Shown here: piece after piece, positions 16,211 through 25,745 of the stretch | Numbering within the stretch: the first letter of the stretch is position 1 | Layout of the letters: every line of letters begins with the position of its first letter | From: an uncultured Sphingomonas sp. | GTDB lineage: Bacteria > Pseudomonadota > Alphaproteobacteria > Sphingomonadales > Sphingomonadaceae | DNA: 64,000 nt | NCBI RefSeq assembly: GCF_913062585.1 | Contig: NZ_CAJXWX010000001.1 | Coordinates: 310,001 to 374,000, forward strand | Reading direction: 5' to 3' | Program-made: the position numbers and the translations under genes | The notes under the pieces: model-generated | Seen by the model: the letters and a program-made list of their open reading frames with translations, nothing else | What the model was told of the DNA's origin: nothing | The model's database searches: none

Positions 16211-18568
16211 TCACCCCCTCGGCAGCGCAAATGCCATCGTATAATCCCCATACCGCGTCCCCAGCGCCCCATGGCCCCCGGCGGTGATGACGACATATTG
16301 CCGCCCGTCGCGCCCGCGATAGGTCATCGGCGTCGCCTGCGCCCCCGCCGGCAGCCGGGCGCGCCACAGCACCTTGCCCGACTTCAGATCATAGGCCCGC
16401 AGATATTGGTCGGTCGTCGCCCCGATGAACACCAGGCCCGAGGCGGTGATGATCGAGCCGCCCAGATTGGGCACGCCTGTCTTGATCGGCACGCCCAGAT
16501 GGCTGCCGAACAGCCCGGTATCCTGCGCGGTGCCCAGCACCTTCTTCCACACGACCTTCTTGGTATTCAGATCGACCGCAGTCAGGTGGCCCCAGGGCGG
16601 GGCGTTGCACGGTGCGCCGAACACCCCGATCCAGGCAGCGACCACCGCGACATAGGGGGTGTTATACTGGGTCTGGAGATTGGGCTCGCGCGCATTCTCG
16701 CCGCCCTTCTTCTTGGCCATATAGGCCTTCACGCGCGGGTCGTCGCGGCGCATCAGCCAGATCTTGAACGGCATCTCCATCGTGTTGACGGTGAAGACCT
16801 GCCGCACCGGATCCAGCGCCGCGCCGCCCCAGTCGGTGACGCCGTCAAAGGCCGGATGGCCGATGATCGGCTTGAGGCCGGTGGGCTGGTAGATGCCCGT
16901 CCCCTGCGCGCGGCGGATGTCGATCCGGCAGAACAGCTGGTCGATCGGCGTCGCGCCCCAGGTCGACTTCTCGGTCGGCGCGGGCGGGGTGAAGGAGGGC
17001 AGGCCGACCGACCAGGGCTGGGTCGGCGACACCTTCACCCCCGGCGTCGCGCCGTCCAGCCGCGCGGGCCGCTCGACGATCGGGGTGATCGGCGCACCGG
17101 TCAGGCGGTTGAGGAAATAGACCTGGCCCATCTTCGTCGTCTGGATCAGCGCGGGGATGGTCTGGCCGTTGGGCGCGCGATAGTCGAACAGCGACGGGCC
17201 GATGGGAATATCCATGTCCCACATGTCCCGGTGGACCAGCTGGCGGACCCAGCGCAGCTTGCCGGTCGCGATTTCCAGCGCGACGATCGACGTGCCGAAC
17301 CGGTCGTCGAACGGCCGCCGCCAGCCGATCCAGTAATCGGGCGAGGCATTGCCGGTGCCGAGATACACCAGGCCATTGGCCGGATCGGCGGTCATCGCGC
17401 CCCACACATTGGGCGTGCCGCGCGTATAGGTTTCCCCGGCAGGCAGCGGCGGGATCGCATCGGGCGAGCGACCCACGTCCCAAGCCCAGATGCCCGCCCC
17501 CGTGACCGGATCATAGGCGCGCACCACGCCGCTGGGGATGTTGCGGTTCACATTGTCGACGATCCGCTCGCCGACGATCAACCGGCCATTGGCGACCACC
17601 GGGGGCGAGGTGCTGATCTGATCGGCGGGGCCCGACACGCCCATATTCTGGCGCAGGTCGATCGCGCCGTTGGTGCCGAAGCCAGGGCAGGGCTGTCCGG
17701 TATCGGCGTCGAGCGCCATCATCCGCGCGTCGAAGGTCGGCGCGAAGATGCGGCGCGGGCAGGGCGTGCCCGCCGGGGCCTGATAGAAAGCGACCCCGCG
17801 ACAGACGAGATAGCTGTTCCCCTGGCGGCTGACCTGATCCTTCCAGCTCCATTTGGTCCGCCCCGTCGTCGCGTCGATCGCCTGGACGATCGAGTGCGGG
17901 GTGCAGGTATAGAGCGTGTCGCCGATCTGGATCGGCGTCGCCTCCGAATGATATTCGCGTTTATGCTCGACCGATTCCGCACGGTCGGGCAGGTCGCCGG
18001 TGCGCTGCGTCCAGGCGAGTTCCAGCTTGCCGACATTATCCGGCGTGATCTGCGACAGCGCCGAATAACGCTGGCCCGACAGGGTGCCACCATAATCGGT
18101 CCAGTCACCGACGGGTGGCTGGCCCGCGATCGGCAGTGCGGGGTCCTGCGCCTCGGCGGGGCGCGTCCTCAGCACAGGCACCGCCATCATCAGCGCGATG
18201 ATGCCCAGTGCGGCGGGCATGGCACGGGTCCGCGCCCTGTGCGTGCGCATCGTGGCGATCAGCCAGGGCAGGATGACCAGGATCAGCAGGACGGTCGGCG
18301 CCACGACGCGCGGGACCAGCTGGAGCGGATCGAGCCCAACCTCCCATATCGCCCAGATCAGCGTTGCCACCCATATCGCGACATAGAGCCAGCGCCCACG
18401 CGGATCGCCGCGTCCGATCAGCGCGCCCGACAGGATCATCGCAAGGCCGGTCAGGACATAATAAGGCGAACCGCCCAGCAGCGCGAGATACCCCCCCGCC
18501 ACCGCGAAGAACCCGCCCAGCAGGGCCAATACCCAGCCCAGAATTTTCGCCAAGACGCGACCCAGCAC
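16211..18568 (-). CDS. Membrane-bound PQQ-dependent glucose/quinate-type dehydrogenase
   Basis: Oxidises a sugar or polyol in the periplasm and passes electrons to ubiquinone. The N-terminal 150 residues hold about five membrane helices (VLAKILGWVLALLGGFFAV, LYVAIWVATLIWAIWEVGL and others), then the eight-blade PQQ domain begins WTDYGGTLSGQRYSALSQI. Later signatures include GDTLYTCTPHSIVQAIDATTG and TTDQYLRAYDLKSGKVLWRARLPAG. I chose GTG 18568 because RBS GGGGGAA sits just upstream; this gives 785 residues, close to the family length near 796. No PQQ synthesis gene is in the window. Glucose versus quinate/shikimate specificity is unresolved. Confidence 0.9.
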   Translation of the reverse strand: MLGRVLAKILGWVLALLGGFFAVAGGYLALLGGSPYYVLTGLAMILSGALIGRGDPRGRWLYVAIWVATLIWAIWEVGLDPLQLVPRVVAPTVLLILVILPWLIATMRTHRARTRAMPAALGIIALMMAVPVLRTRPAEAQDPALPIAGQPPVGDWTDYGGTLSGQRYSALSQITPDNVGKLELAWTQRTGDLPDRAESVEHKREYHSEATPIQIGDTLYTCTPHSIVQAIDATTGRTKWSWKDQVSRQGNSYLVCRGVAFYQAPAGTPCPRRIFAPTFDARMMALDADTGQPCPGFGTNGAIDLRQNMGVSGPADQISTSPPVVANGRLIVGERIVDNVNRNIPSGVVRAYDPVTGAGIWAWDVGRSPDAIPPLPAGETYTRGTPNVWGAMTADPANGLVYLGTGNASPDYWIGWRRPFDDRFGTSIVALEIATGKLRWVRQLVHRDMWDMDIPIGPSLFDYRAPNGQTIPALIQTTKMGQVYFLNRLTGAPITPIVERPARLDGATPGVKVSPTQPWSVGLPSFTPPAPTEKSTWGATPIDQLFCRIDIRRAQGTGIYQPTGLKPIIGHPAFDGVTDWGGAALDPVRQVFTVNTMEMPFKIWLMRRDDPRVKAYMAKKKGGENAREPNLQTQYNTPYVAVVAAWIGVFGAPCNAPPWGHLTAVDLNTKKVVWKKVLGTAQDTGLFGSHLGVPIKTGVPNLGGSIITASGLVFIGATTDQYLRAYDLKSGKVLWRARLPAGAQATPMTYRGRDGRQYVVITAGGHGALGTRYGDYTMAFALPRG

Positions 18569-18688
18569 GGGCGTTCCCCCTATGACTGTAACAAAAAGTT
18601 GCTGGAAGATGAACGCGCGAACGCAGGCTTGGTTCGCCTGTGTTTTTGACAGACGATGATAATCCCATCGGACGGAGGTCGGGACGAT

Positions 18689-19636
18689 ATGGTTTTGGCG
18701 GCATCGCGATCGGAAGAGGCCGGGCTGGCGCCGTTTCTGTCCCGCTGGACGGCGCCCGATGGCTGGGTCCATCGCCGCTATGACCGGCCGTCCGAGCCGG
18801 ATGTGCCTCGCCGCGGACGCCTGTTGTTCCAGACCGGCCGCGCCGACATGATCGAGAAATATGGCGATGCGATCGACAATTTCCGTGCCCAAGGCTGGGA
18901 CGTCACCGCTTTCGACTGGCGCGGGCAGGGCGGATCGGGGCGGCTGACCGGCGACGGGACGGGGCATATCGACCGGTTCGACCGGCTGACCGAGGATCTG
19001 TCCGCCTTCTACACCGACTGGGCGGCGGAGGCGGAGGGCCCGCATGTCGTGCTGGGCCATTCGATGGGCGGGTTCGTCACCCTGTCGGCACTGGCGGCGG
19101 GCCATATCGTGCCCGATGCGGTGGTGCTGGTGGCACCGATGCTCGCGCTGCGCTCGCCGGTCGGGCAATGGGCGGGGGCGCGGTTCGCGCGCTGGCAGGT
19201 GGGACGGGGTGATCCCTTGCGTCCCGCCTGGCGGCGGCTGGAGACCGAGGCGGCGGCCGCCGCGCGCCAGAAGAGACTGACTCACGACCTGGCGCGCTTC
19301 GCCGATCAGCAGGCGTTTCGGCAGGCCCGGCCCGATCTGTGCCTGGGCTCGCCCAGCTGGCATTGGGTGGCGGAGGCGTTTCGCGCGACCGCCGCCCTGC
19401 GCGACGATCCCGCGCTGGCACGGATCGAGACGCCGGTGCTGATGCTGGTGGCGCTGGCCGATCGGCTGGTCGACCCGCGTGCCGCCGGGCGTGTGGCGGC
19501 ACGCTTGCCGCGCGGTGAAATGGTCGCCTTCGGCAAGGACTGCGCGCACGAGATCCTGCGCGAGGCCGATCCGGTGCGCGCCAATGCCTTTGCCGCGATC
19601 GACGCGTTTCTGACGCGGCGACTGGGGGCGGGTTAG
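18689..19636 (+). CDS. Alpha/beta hydrolase, lysophospholipase-like
   Basis: 315 residues from ATG 18689, which has RBS GGAGG at 18674-18678; an ATG at 18656 is in frame but lacks one. Nucleophile elbow GHSMGG, oxyanion-region FQTGRADMIEKY, and a late PVLMLVALADRLVDPRAA with the acid Asp, then His in KDCAHEILRE. This pattern matches the serine aminopeptidase/PldB (Hydrolase_4) group. There is no signal peptide. Divergent from the PQQ dehydrogenase; convergent with the DUF2807 genes, with only 4 bases between stops. Confidence 0.88.
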   Translation: MVLAASRSEEAGLAPFLSRWTAPDGWVHRRYDRPSEPDVPRRGRLLFQTGRADMIEKYGDAIDNFRAQGWDVTAFDWRGQGGSGRLTGDGTGHIDRFDRLTEDLSAFYTDWAAEAEGPHVVLGHSMGGFVTLSALAAGHIVPDAVVLVAPMLALRSPVGQWAGARFARWQVGRGDPLRPAWRRLETEAAAAARQKRLTHDLARFADQQAFRQARPDLCLGSPSWHWVAEAFRATAALRDDPALARIETPVLMLVALADRLVDPRAAGRVAARLPRGEMVAFGKDCAHEILREADPVRANAFAAIDAFLTRRLGAG

Positions 19637-19640
19637 AGGG

Positions 19641-20345
19641 TCAGCGCGTGCCGCAGCGGACCGGCCCGCTGCCCGGCATGATCCGGCATTTGGGGGTGCC
19701 CGCCACCGTCACCCGGCCGACCCCGCCATTGGTGACGGTCGCGCTATAGCGGGCCCGCGCCTGAATCTCGCCGGGGCCGTCGAGCGTCACGGACAGGTCG
19801 CCCGCCTCCAGCCCCTCGGCCGCCAGCGCGATGGCGCCATTGCCCGCCAGCCGCGCCTTGCCGACGCGCCCGCCCGCGATGCTCAGCCTTGCGGTGCCGA
19901 GCAGCATCGCGTTCAGCTGATCGCCCTCCACCCGGTCGACCCGGACATCGCCGCCGCCGGTGATCGTCACCGCCATGGCCGCGCCGCGTAGGGCCTGCGC
20001 GCTCACCTGCGCCCCGCCGATCACGGTGATGGCCGAGAGCGGCGGCGCGGCGAGGGTGAGGGTCAACGGCGTCGTGGCCGTGCGGCGGGACGGCTCACCC
20101 GCCGTCACCCGTCGCACCACCAGCGTGCCGTCGGCGATGCGCGTCTCCACCTGGCGCAGCGCCTCGGCATCGCCCGACAGCGTGCCGCGCGGCGAGGGGG
20201 CGGTGGTCAGGGTGACGACAAAGCCGCCCTCGACGCGCAATTTCTGAAAACTGCTCAGGTCGACCCGGCGCTCGGCAGCCGGAGCGGCGCTGGGCAGGAG
20301 AAGAAGGAGCAGCGACAGGAGGTGGCGGCGAAGCATGGCCGCCAT
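19641..20345 (-). CDS. Exported DUF2807 (GIN domain) protein
   Basis: 234 residues from ATG 20345. A hydrophobic signal peptide (MLRRHLLSLLLLLLPSAAPAA) is followed by a beta-helix-like domain: FQKLRVEGGFVVTLTTAP, ITVIGGAQVSAQALRG, and a repeated short-strand pattern of Gly/Ala/Asp every 20 residues or so. Ends in a Cys pair (PKCRIMPGSGPVRCGTR) shared with the next gene. It lies 33 bases after that paralogue and is likely cotranscribed. Function of the family is unknown. ATG 20336 is an alternative start. Confidence 0.85.
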   Translation of the reverse strand: MAAMLRRHLLSLLLLLLPSAAPAAERRVDLSSFQKLRVEGGFVVTLTTAPSPRGTLSGDAEALRQVETRIADGTLVVRRVTAGEPSRRTATTPLTLTLAAPPLSAITVIGGAQVSAQALRGAAMAVTITGGGDVRVDRVEGDQLNAMLLGTARLSIAGGRVGKARLAGNGAIALAAEGLEAGDLSVTLDGPGEIQARARYSATVTNGGVGRVTVAGTPKCRIMPGSGPVRCGTR

Positions 20346-20378
20346 CCTCGCGCGCTCCGTCCCCCGTCGCAACCCGGA

Positions 20379-21122
20379 TCAGCGGCCGCAGCGCACCGTG
20401 CCCGATCCCGTCCTTCCCACCGTACAAACCGAATGGGGACCCAGATCGGCGCTGCCCGACCCGGTCAGCCCGACCTTAGCCGGACCGTCGACCTGAACGG
20501 TCACATTGCCCGAGCCGGTGACGCCGACCTTGGCCTTCTTGGCATGGAGACCCGCGGCGTTCAGGCTGCCCGACCCGGCGATCCCGGCCTTCAGCGCATC
20601 GGCGGTGCCGGTCGCGCTGATCGAACCCGATCCGGCGATGCCCAGATCCGCCTGGCCCACCCGCATCGCGGCGATGACGAGATCGCCCGAACCCGCGACA
20701 CCCGCCTTGAAACCGGAGCCCTCGACCCGGTCGATGGTCATCCGGCCCGATCCGCTGACCCCCGCCTCGGTCAGGCGCGGCAGCGTGACCAGCACCCGCA
20801 CGCCGCTGCGCTTGCCCCAGTGCACGCCCTTTTTTAGGCCGATCACCAGCTTGTCGCCGTCGCGTGCGACACGTAGCTGATCGAGGGCGTCGGCCGGACC
20901 CTCGGCCCGCACCGAGAAGTCGCGCCCGACGCGGATATCGACCGGATCGCTGCCGTTCGCCTCGACGCCGGTAAAGTCGCGCACGGCATAGCTGCGCACG
21001 CCGCCGGTGCCCTGTGCGGGGATGTCCTGCCCGCGCGCGTCGCTCTCGAACGAGCAGGCGGCAGTGGGAACGGCCAGCAAGGCGATGGCCAGCAGCGAGG
21101 GCAGGGCGACGGGCTTCTTCAT
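20379..21122 (-). CDS. Exported DUF2807 (head GIN domain) protein, possible lipoprotein
   Basis: 247 residues from ATG 21122, preceded by RBS GGAGG. Signal sequence MKKPVALPSLLAIALLAVPTAAC ends in a Cys that could be lipidated, although the -3 residue is Thr and the lipobox is weak. The body shows the family's beta-helix ladder with repeated GSG turns (GVSGSGRMTIDRVEGSG, GVAGSGDLVIAAM, GIAGSGSI). The C-terminal Cys pair (SVCTVGRTGSGTVRCGR) matches its neighbour. An upstream terminator isolates it from carD. Confidence 0.87.
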   Translation of the reverse strand: MKKPVALPSLLAIALLAVPTAACSFESDARGQDIPAQGTGGVRSYAVRDFTGVEANGSDPVDIRVGRDFSVRAEGPADALDQLRVARDGDKLVIGLKKGVHWGKRSGVRVLVTLPRLTEAGVSGSGRMTIDRVEGSGFKAGVAGSGDLVIAAMRVGQADLGIAGSGSISATGTADALKAGIAGSGSLNAAGLHAKKAKVGVTGSGNVTVQVDGPAKVGLTGSGSADLGPHSVCTVGRTGSGTVRCGR

Positions 21123-21180
21123 GGACAACCTCCTGTGTGTTGCATCAACAATACACGCAAGGGGCATCGCGGCGCAAATG

Positions 21181-21211
21181 AAAAGGGCGGCCCCAGCGGG
21201 ACCGCCCTTTT
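21181..21211 (-). terminator. Terminator after carD (bidirectional form)
   Basis: Perfect 10-base arms AAAAGGGCGG (21181-21190) and CCGCCCTTTT (21202-21211) with an 11-base loop. Read on the minus strand the stem ends in a T-run, 24 bases after the carD stop. The A/T tract on both sides would also work on the plus strand. Confidence 0.85.
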
Positions 21212-21234
21212 CGGTTCGGACATCGCGAACGGCG

Positions 21235-21768
21235 TCAGGCCGCAGGCTTTTCCTTGTTATAGATCGCCGCGGCCGCGCGCAGGATTTCCAGGATCTTCTC
21301 CTGGGCGCGGGGCTCGTCCACCTCTTCCATCGCGGCGAGTTCGCGGGCGAGGCGGCTGGTGGCCGCTTCGAAGATCTGCCGCTCGGAATAGCTTTGCTCG
21401 GGCTGGTCGTCGGCGCGGAACAGGTCGCGGACCACTTCGGCGATCGACACCAGGTCGCCCGAGTTGATCTTCGCTTCATATTCCTGGGCACGGCGCGACC
21501 ACATGGTACGCTTGACCTTGGGCTTGCCCTTCAGCGTTTCCATCGCCTCGCGCATGGTCTTGTCCGAGGACAGCTTGCGCATGCCGACCGACTCGGCCTT
21601 GTTGGTGGGAACGCGGAGCGTCATGCGCTCCTTTTCGAACCGCAGCACATAGAGTTCGAGCTGCATCCCTGCGATTTCCTGCTTTTGCAGCTCGATAACG
21701 CGGCCCACGCCATGCTTGGGATACACGACATAGTCACCGACGTCGAAGTGGAGCGCCTTGGCAGCCAT
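21235..21768 (-). CDS. carD: CarD-family transcription regulator
   Basis: RNA polymerase-binding protein that stabilises open complexes at promoters. The 177 residues hold the Tudor-like RNAP-interaction domain (FDVGDYVVYPKHGVGRVIELQKQEIAG, 8-34) and a helical DNA-binding domain with TMWSRRAQEYEAKINSGD and AEVVRDLF. It continues the order carD-fdxA-S4-helicase found in many alphaproteobacteria. The upstream 345-base gap holds a family B repeat; no clear promoter was identified in it. Confidence 0.95.
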   Translation of the reverse strand: MAAKALHFDVGDYVVYPKHGVGRVIELQKQEIAGMQLELYVLRFEKERMTLRVPTNKAESVGMRKLSSDKTMREAMETLKGKPKVKRTMWSRRAQEYEAKINSGDLVSIAEVVRDLFRADDQPEQSYSERQIFEAATSRLARELAAMEEVDEPRAQEKILEILRAAAAIYNKEKPAA

Positions 21769-21983
21769 TGGGGGCCTTTCCGGATCAAAGGCCTTCGCAC
21801 GAGCGCCGGACGAGCGGAAATAGGTCCACTGTTCTCATCGGCCTCGGGAAGGAAGGGTCGAACACATCAAGGCGGGCGGTCGCGAAAACAGCTAGGCCCG
21901 TCGCGGACCATATAGCATGGTCGCAAGAAAATTACCAGCATATGTGCAGGGTAACGGGAACCATTCGGCGCCGTACCGAAACA

Positions 21984-22103
21984 TTCCTCCCCTGCAAGGG
22001 GAGGGGGACCATGCGAAGCATGGTGGAGGGGTATCCCGTTATCGAGAGGGCGACACCCCTCCGTCAGGCCTTCGGCCCGCCACCTCCCCTTGCAGGGGAG
22101 GAA
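21984..22103. repeat. Family B repeat, TTCCTCCCC subtype, in the carD-fdxA gap
   Basis: A 120-base element with terminal hairpins TTCCTCCCCTGCAAGGGGAGG at one end and CCTCCCCTTGCAGGGGAGGAA-like at the other, plus inner hairpins CCATGCGAAGCATGG and CAGGCCTTCGGCCCG. It is the main content of the 345-base gene-free stretch 21769-22113; the remaining bases show nothing I recognise. It ends 10 bases after the fdxA stop (minus strand), so may serve as its terminator. Confidence 0.85.
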
Positions 22104-22113
22104 GAGTTTCCGA

Positions 22114-22455
22114 TTAGTCGCCCTTGCCGGGCTCCGGGCTGAAGAACTGCTCATATTTGTTCTCGACGCCCTTCATCGCATCGGCGTCGGGCGGCGTCTG
22201 GTCCAGCTTGCGCGTGACATTGGGCCACTGGGCGGAGAAGGTGTTGTTCAGCTCCAGCCACTGTTCCAGACCGCTCTCGGTGTCGGGCAGGATCGCCTCG
22301 GCCGGGCATTCCGGCTCGCACACGCCGCAGTCGATGCACTCGGACGGGTTGATGACGAGCATATTCTCGCCCTCATAGAAGCAGTCGACGGGACACACCT
22401 CGACACAGTCCATATACTTGCAGCGAATGCAGGCATCGGTGACGACGTAGGTCAT
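22114..22455 (-). CDS. fdxA: Seven-iron ferredoxin FdxA
   Basis: 113 residues, very like Azotobacter ferredoxin I. Cys residues in [20 protein letters not shown] and [14 protein letters not shown] supply one [3Fe-4S] and one [4Fe-4S] cluster, and the long C-terminal tail ([21 protein letters not shown]) is typical. ATG 22455 follows RBS GGGAG; an in-frame GTG/ATG 12 bases upstream lacks support. Its partner reductase is not in the window. Confidence 0.95.
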   Translation of the reverse strand: MTYVVTDACIRCKYMDCVEVCPVDCFYEGENMLVINPSECIDCGVCEPECPAEAILPDTESGLEQWLELNNTFSAQWPNVTRKLDQTPPDADAMKGVENKYEQFFSPEPGKGD

Positions 22456-22484
22456 GACAACTCCCAAGGTACGAACGCGTGCTG

Positions 22485-22820
22485 CTATGCCGCGTATGAC
22501 GATCCGTCAACGCCCGAAACCATATTGGGGCTAACCGGAGAAGTGACCAGATCGCAGTAACAGGCGCGCCCTTCGGCGGGCGGGCCGCGCCGGACGGGCA
22601 GCGACTCGACCCGCAGCACGCGGACGTCGCCATGATGCGCGAAGGTCAGGATGCTGCCCACCCGCACCGGCGCATGGGCGCGGTCGATCGCGCGGCCGTC
22701 CATGCGGAAATGCCCGTCACATGCCATCGCCTGCGCGGTCTCGCGCGACTTGGCGATCCGCGCCCACCAGAGGAAACGGTCGAGCCGCATCGACTCGGTG
22801 GCGGTGGCGCGGGTGGTCAT
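22485..22820 (-). CDS. S4-domain RNA-binding protein, Hsp15-like
   Basis: 111 residues with an N-terminal S4 fold: [50 protein letters not shown]. Hsp15 (HslR) relatives bind stalled 50S subunits, but this group in alphaproteobacteria also includes uncharacterised members. ATG 22820 chosen since everything upstream is the family B repeat. It starts 208 bases from the helicase stop. Confidence 0.9.
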   Translation of the reverse strand: MTTRATATESMRLDRFLWWARIAKSRETAQAMACDGHFRMDGRAIDRAHAPVRVGSILTFAHHGDVRVLRVESLPVRRGPPAEGRACYCDLVTSPVSPNMVSGVDGSSYAA

Positions 22821-22864
22821 GGGGCGGGATGGTCCTTTCTGTGGGAGGATGAGATGACGGCCAT

Positions 22865-23024
22865 ATTCCTCCCCAAGCGGTGCTTGGGGAGGGGGACCGC
22901 CGCGAAGCGGTGGTGGAGGGGCAGGGCCGCAAATTTTCGGCCTGAGGCAAATCGCGGGGCACCGCCCCTCCACCACCGGGCTGACGCCCGGCGGTCCCCC
23001 TCCCCATCGAAGATGGGGAGGAAT
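22865..23024. repeat. Family B repeat, longest copy
   Basis: A 160-base element with ATTCC/GGAAT ends. Terminal hairpins are CCTCCCCAAGC/GCTTGGGGAGG and CTCCCCATC/GATGGGGAG; inner hairpins ACCGCCGCGAAGCGGTGGT and CACCGGGCTGACGCCCGG. Base changes in the arms are matched on both sides of each stem compared with the copy at 21984. It lies between the helicase stop and the S4 gene start, both on the minus strand. Confidence 0.85.
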
Positions 23025-23028
23025 GGGG

Positions 23029-25521
23029 TCACGGCGTGCGGCCCCAGTCGGCGAGCGCGGCGAAGGCGTTGCCGGGGCTGGCCGCGACACGTGGGGCCGG
23101 ACGGGCGGGGGGCCGGCCGCGCCAGATCCAGCGCGTGGGTTCGTTCTCCCCGCCGCGCAACCGGCGGAAACCGAGGTCGCCCATCAGCCGCTCGAGCGTC
23201 GCCGCCTCAAGTCCGATCGAGGTGGCGAGCGACGCATCGGGGGTGAAGGGCCCCCGTCCGTCGTGCGCGTCATGCGTCGCCCGCGCGATCCGCTCGACCA
23301 GGTCGATGCGCACCGCCTGATCGCCCAGCGGTCGGAAGCCCGAGGCGACGGTGCGTCCCGGTTCGTCGCGCTTCAGGATGGTCGCGCCGGGCCGGGGCAG
23401 GGCAGGGCTCTGGCCCCAAAGCGTCATCAGCGTCCGGCGCAAGACGGCCGCGCCGGGCTTGAGCAGCCGCGGATCGAAGATGTCGAGCGTGCCGATGGTG
23501 ATGCCCAGGCCGCGCAGCCGCCGCCGCTCCTCGGGCGACAGCGCGTCGATCATCAGGCGCAGCGGCTGGCGCGGCGCGATGCCGCCCGCATCCTCCAGCG
23601 CGGCGGCGACCGCGCGGATCGCCGGCGACGCCTTGGCCTCACGCGCCAGCGCCGCCAGCCGGACAAGCGCGGGCACGGTCTTGTCGAGCGAGCGCGCCAC
23701 CCAGCTTTCCAGCCGCGCCTTCACCCGCTCGCGCATCGGCGGCGCCAGACAGTCGAGATCGCGCTCCAGCCGCACCACCGGCAGCCCCAGCGACGGTCCC
23801 GCGACCAGCCGGGCGACACCATGCCCCTCCCAGACCAGCCGATCCTCGGCGAGCAGGATCGCCTCATGCCCGGCGGCGATCAGCGCTTCGGCCCGCCGCG
23901 ACCGCTCAGCACCGAGCCGCTTTTCCGCCGCCGCGAGCAGCAGGCGCTTGTCGTTCGCCCGTGCGCCTGCCTCGACGGTGAAGCGGAACCCCTCCAGCCG
24001 CCCGATCGGGTGATCCTCGACCAGCACCTCGCCTTCCGGGCCGATGGTGACGGGCAGCGCACCGGCATCCGCGCCGATGCGGCGGATCAGCGCGGTGGTC
24101 CGCTTGTCGACGAAACGCTGGGTCAGGCTGGCGTGAAGCCCGTCGGACAGCCGCTCCTCGATCTCGCGCGTGCGTTCGGCCCAGTGGCGGGGATCGGCCA
24201 GCCAGTCGGGCCGCTGCGCAATATAGGCCCAGCTGCGGATCGCGGAGAGGCGGCCCGCCAGCGTCTCGACATCGCCCGCCATGGTGTCGAGCCGCGCGAT
24301 CTCGTCGGCGAACCACCGGTGCGGGACATGGCCCAGTCCCTCGGACAGATGGCCGAACACGCGCGAGACGAAGCGGGCATGGGGATCAATGCCCACTTTC
24401 CGGAAATCGGGAATGCCGCATGCCGCCCACAGCCGCGCGACCATGGCGGGCCGCCGCACCCGGTCGCGGACCCAGGGCTCGTCGGCCAGCCGCTTGAGCA
24501 CCTGCAGATCGGTGGCGAGCGGCGCGGCGCGCAGCACGCCGGGTTCGGGCTTGCGCTCCAGGCTCTTGATGAGCGCGTCGATGCTCGACAGGTCGGGATC
24601 GCCGTCGCGCCAGTAAAGATGGTCGAGCCGGGGGAAGCGATGCTCCTCGATCGCCAGCATCTCCTCGGGCAGGAACGCATCGGGGCCTTCCTCGGCCAGC
24701 GCGCCGAAGGTGCCGTCGCGGTGATGCCGCCCGGCGCGGCCCGCAATCTGCGCCATTTCGGCGACGGTCAGGCGACGGCGGCGGCGCCCGTCGAACTTGT
24801 GGAGGCCGGCAAAGGCGACATGCGCGACATCCATGTTCAGCCCCATGCCGATCGCGTCGGTGGCGACCAGATAATCGACCTCGCCCGCCTGGAACATCTC
24901 GACCTGCGCATTGCGGGTGCGCGGGGACAGCGCCCCCATCACCACCGCCGCACCCCCGCGCAGGCGGCGCAGCATCTCGGCCACCGCATAGACCTCCTCC
25001 GCCGAGAAGGCGACGATGGCGGAGCGCTTGGGCAACCGGCTGATCTTCTTCGCCCCCGCATAGCTCAGGGTCGAGAAACGCGGTCGCGCGATGATCTCGG
25101 CATCCGGCACCAGCGCGCGGATCATCGGTTTCAGCGCTTCGGAGCCCAGGATCATCGTTTCCTCGCGCCCGCGCGCATGGAGCAACCGATCGGTAAAGAC
25201 ATGACCGCGTTCGGGATCGGCGCCCAGCTGCGCTTCGTCCAGCGCGACGAAGGCCACGTCGCGGTCCGGCATGGATTCAGCGGTGCACAGGAACCAGCGG
25301 GCGTCGGGGGGAACGATCTTTTCCTCACCCGTCACCAGCGCCACCTGGTTCGCGCCCTTCAGCGCGACGACCCGGTCATAGACCTCGCGCGCCAGCAGGC
25401 GGAGGGGAAAGCCGATGATACCGCTGCTATGCGCGCACATACGCTCGATCGCGAGGTGCGTCTTGCCGGTGTTGGTCGGCCCGAGAACGGCCGTCACGGC
25501 GCCCGATACGCGGCTGGTCAT
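23029..25521 (-). CDS. SUV3-like DEAD/DEAH-box helicase
   Basis: 830 residues. The Walker A GPTNTGKT is at residues 14-21, right at the N-terminus as in mitochondrial SUV3, followed by FPLRLLAREVYDRV, the DEAQ Walker B in VALDEAQLG, and the motif VI QIAGRAGRHHRDGTFG. The C-terminal half (after about 380) is the alphaproteobacterial extension and ends RWIWRGRPPARPAPR. A longer frame to 25728 is open but the residues upstream of MTSRVSGAVTAVLG lack family character. RNA helicase activity is expected by analogy with SUV3, not shown. Confidence 0.9.
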   Translation of the reverse strand: MTSRVSGAVTAVLGPTNTGKTHLAIERMCAHSSGIIGFPLRLLAREVYDRVVALKGANQVALVTGEEKIVPPDARWFLCTAESMPDRDVAFVALDEAQLGADPERGHVFTDRLLHARGREETMILGSEALKPMIRALVPDAEIIARPRFSTLSYAGAKKISRLPKRSAIVAFSAEEVYAVAEMLRRLRGGAAVVMGALSPRTRNAQVEMFQAGEVDYLVATDAIGMGLNMDVAHVAFAGLHKFDGRRRRRLTVAEMAQIAGRAGRHHRDGTFGALAEEGPDAFLPEEMLAIEEHRFPRLDHLYWRDGDPDLSSIDALIKSLERKPEPGVLRAAPLATDLQVLKRLADEPWVRDRVRRPAMVARLWAACGIPDFRKVGIDPHARFVSRVFGHLSEGLGHVPHRWFADEIARLDTMAGDVETLAGRLSAIRSWAYIAQRPDWLADPRHWAERTREIEERLSDGLHASLTQRFVDKRTTALIRRIGADAGALPVTIGPEGEVLVEDHPIGRLEGFRFTVEAGARANDKRLLLAAAEKRLGAERSRRAEALIAAGHEAILLAEDRLVWEGHGVARLVAGPSLGLPVVRLERDLDCLAPPMRERVKARLESWVARSLDKTVPALVRLAALAREAKASPAIRAVAAALEDAGGIAPRQPLRLMIDALSPEERRRLRGLGITIGTLDIFDPRLLKPGAAVLRRTLMTLWGQSPALPRPGATILKRDEPGRTVASGFRPLGDQAVRIDLVERIARATHDAHDGRGPFTPDASLATSIGLEAATLERLMGDLGFRRLRGGENEPTRWIWRGRPPARPAPRVAASPGNAFAALADWGRTP

Positions 25522-25745
25522 ATCCCCTACATCGGGCTTTGCCGGCGCGGTTGCAACGGCCTGAAACAAGATGGCGGGACATGCGCGACATTCGGCCCGG
25601 TCCGGCCACGTCTGGCCGCAGCATGGGGTGATCGGGCGGCCGCCCCCTTTGACTTTGCAGGCTATGGGCGACAGGCGAAAATCCTGTGCGCCGGGGGGGA
25701 GATCGGCGACGCTGATCGACGATTTCACGGACGCCGCCCCAACCC

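Noticed and set aside
16271..18649. A 792-codon open frame opposite the PQQ dehydrogenase
   Set aside because: No family motifs, Arg/Gly/Asp-rich, and the minus strand carries an unmistakable PQQ enzyme.
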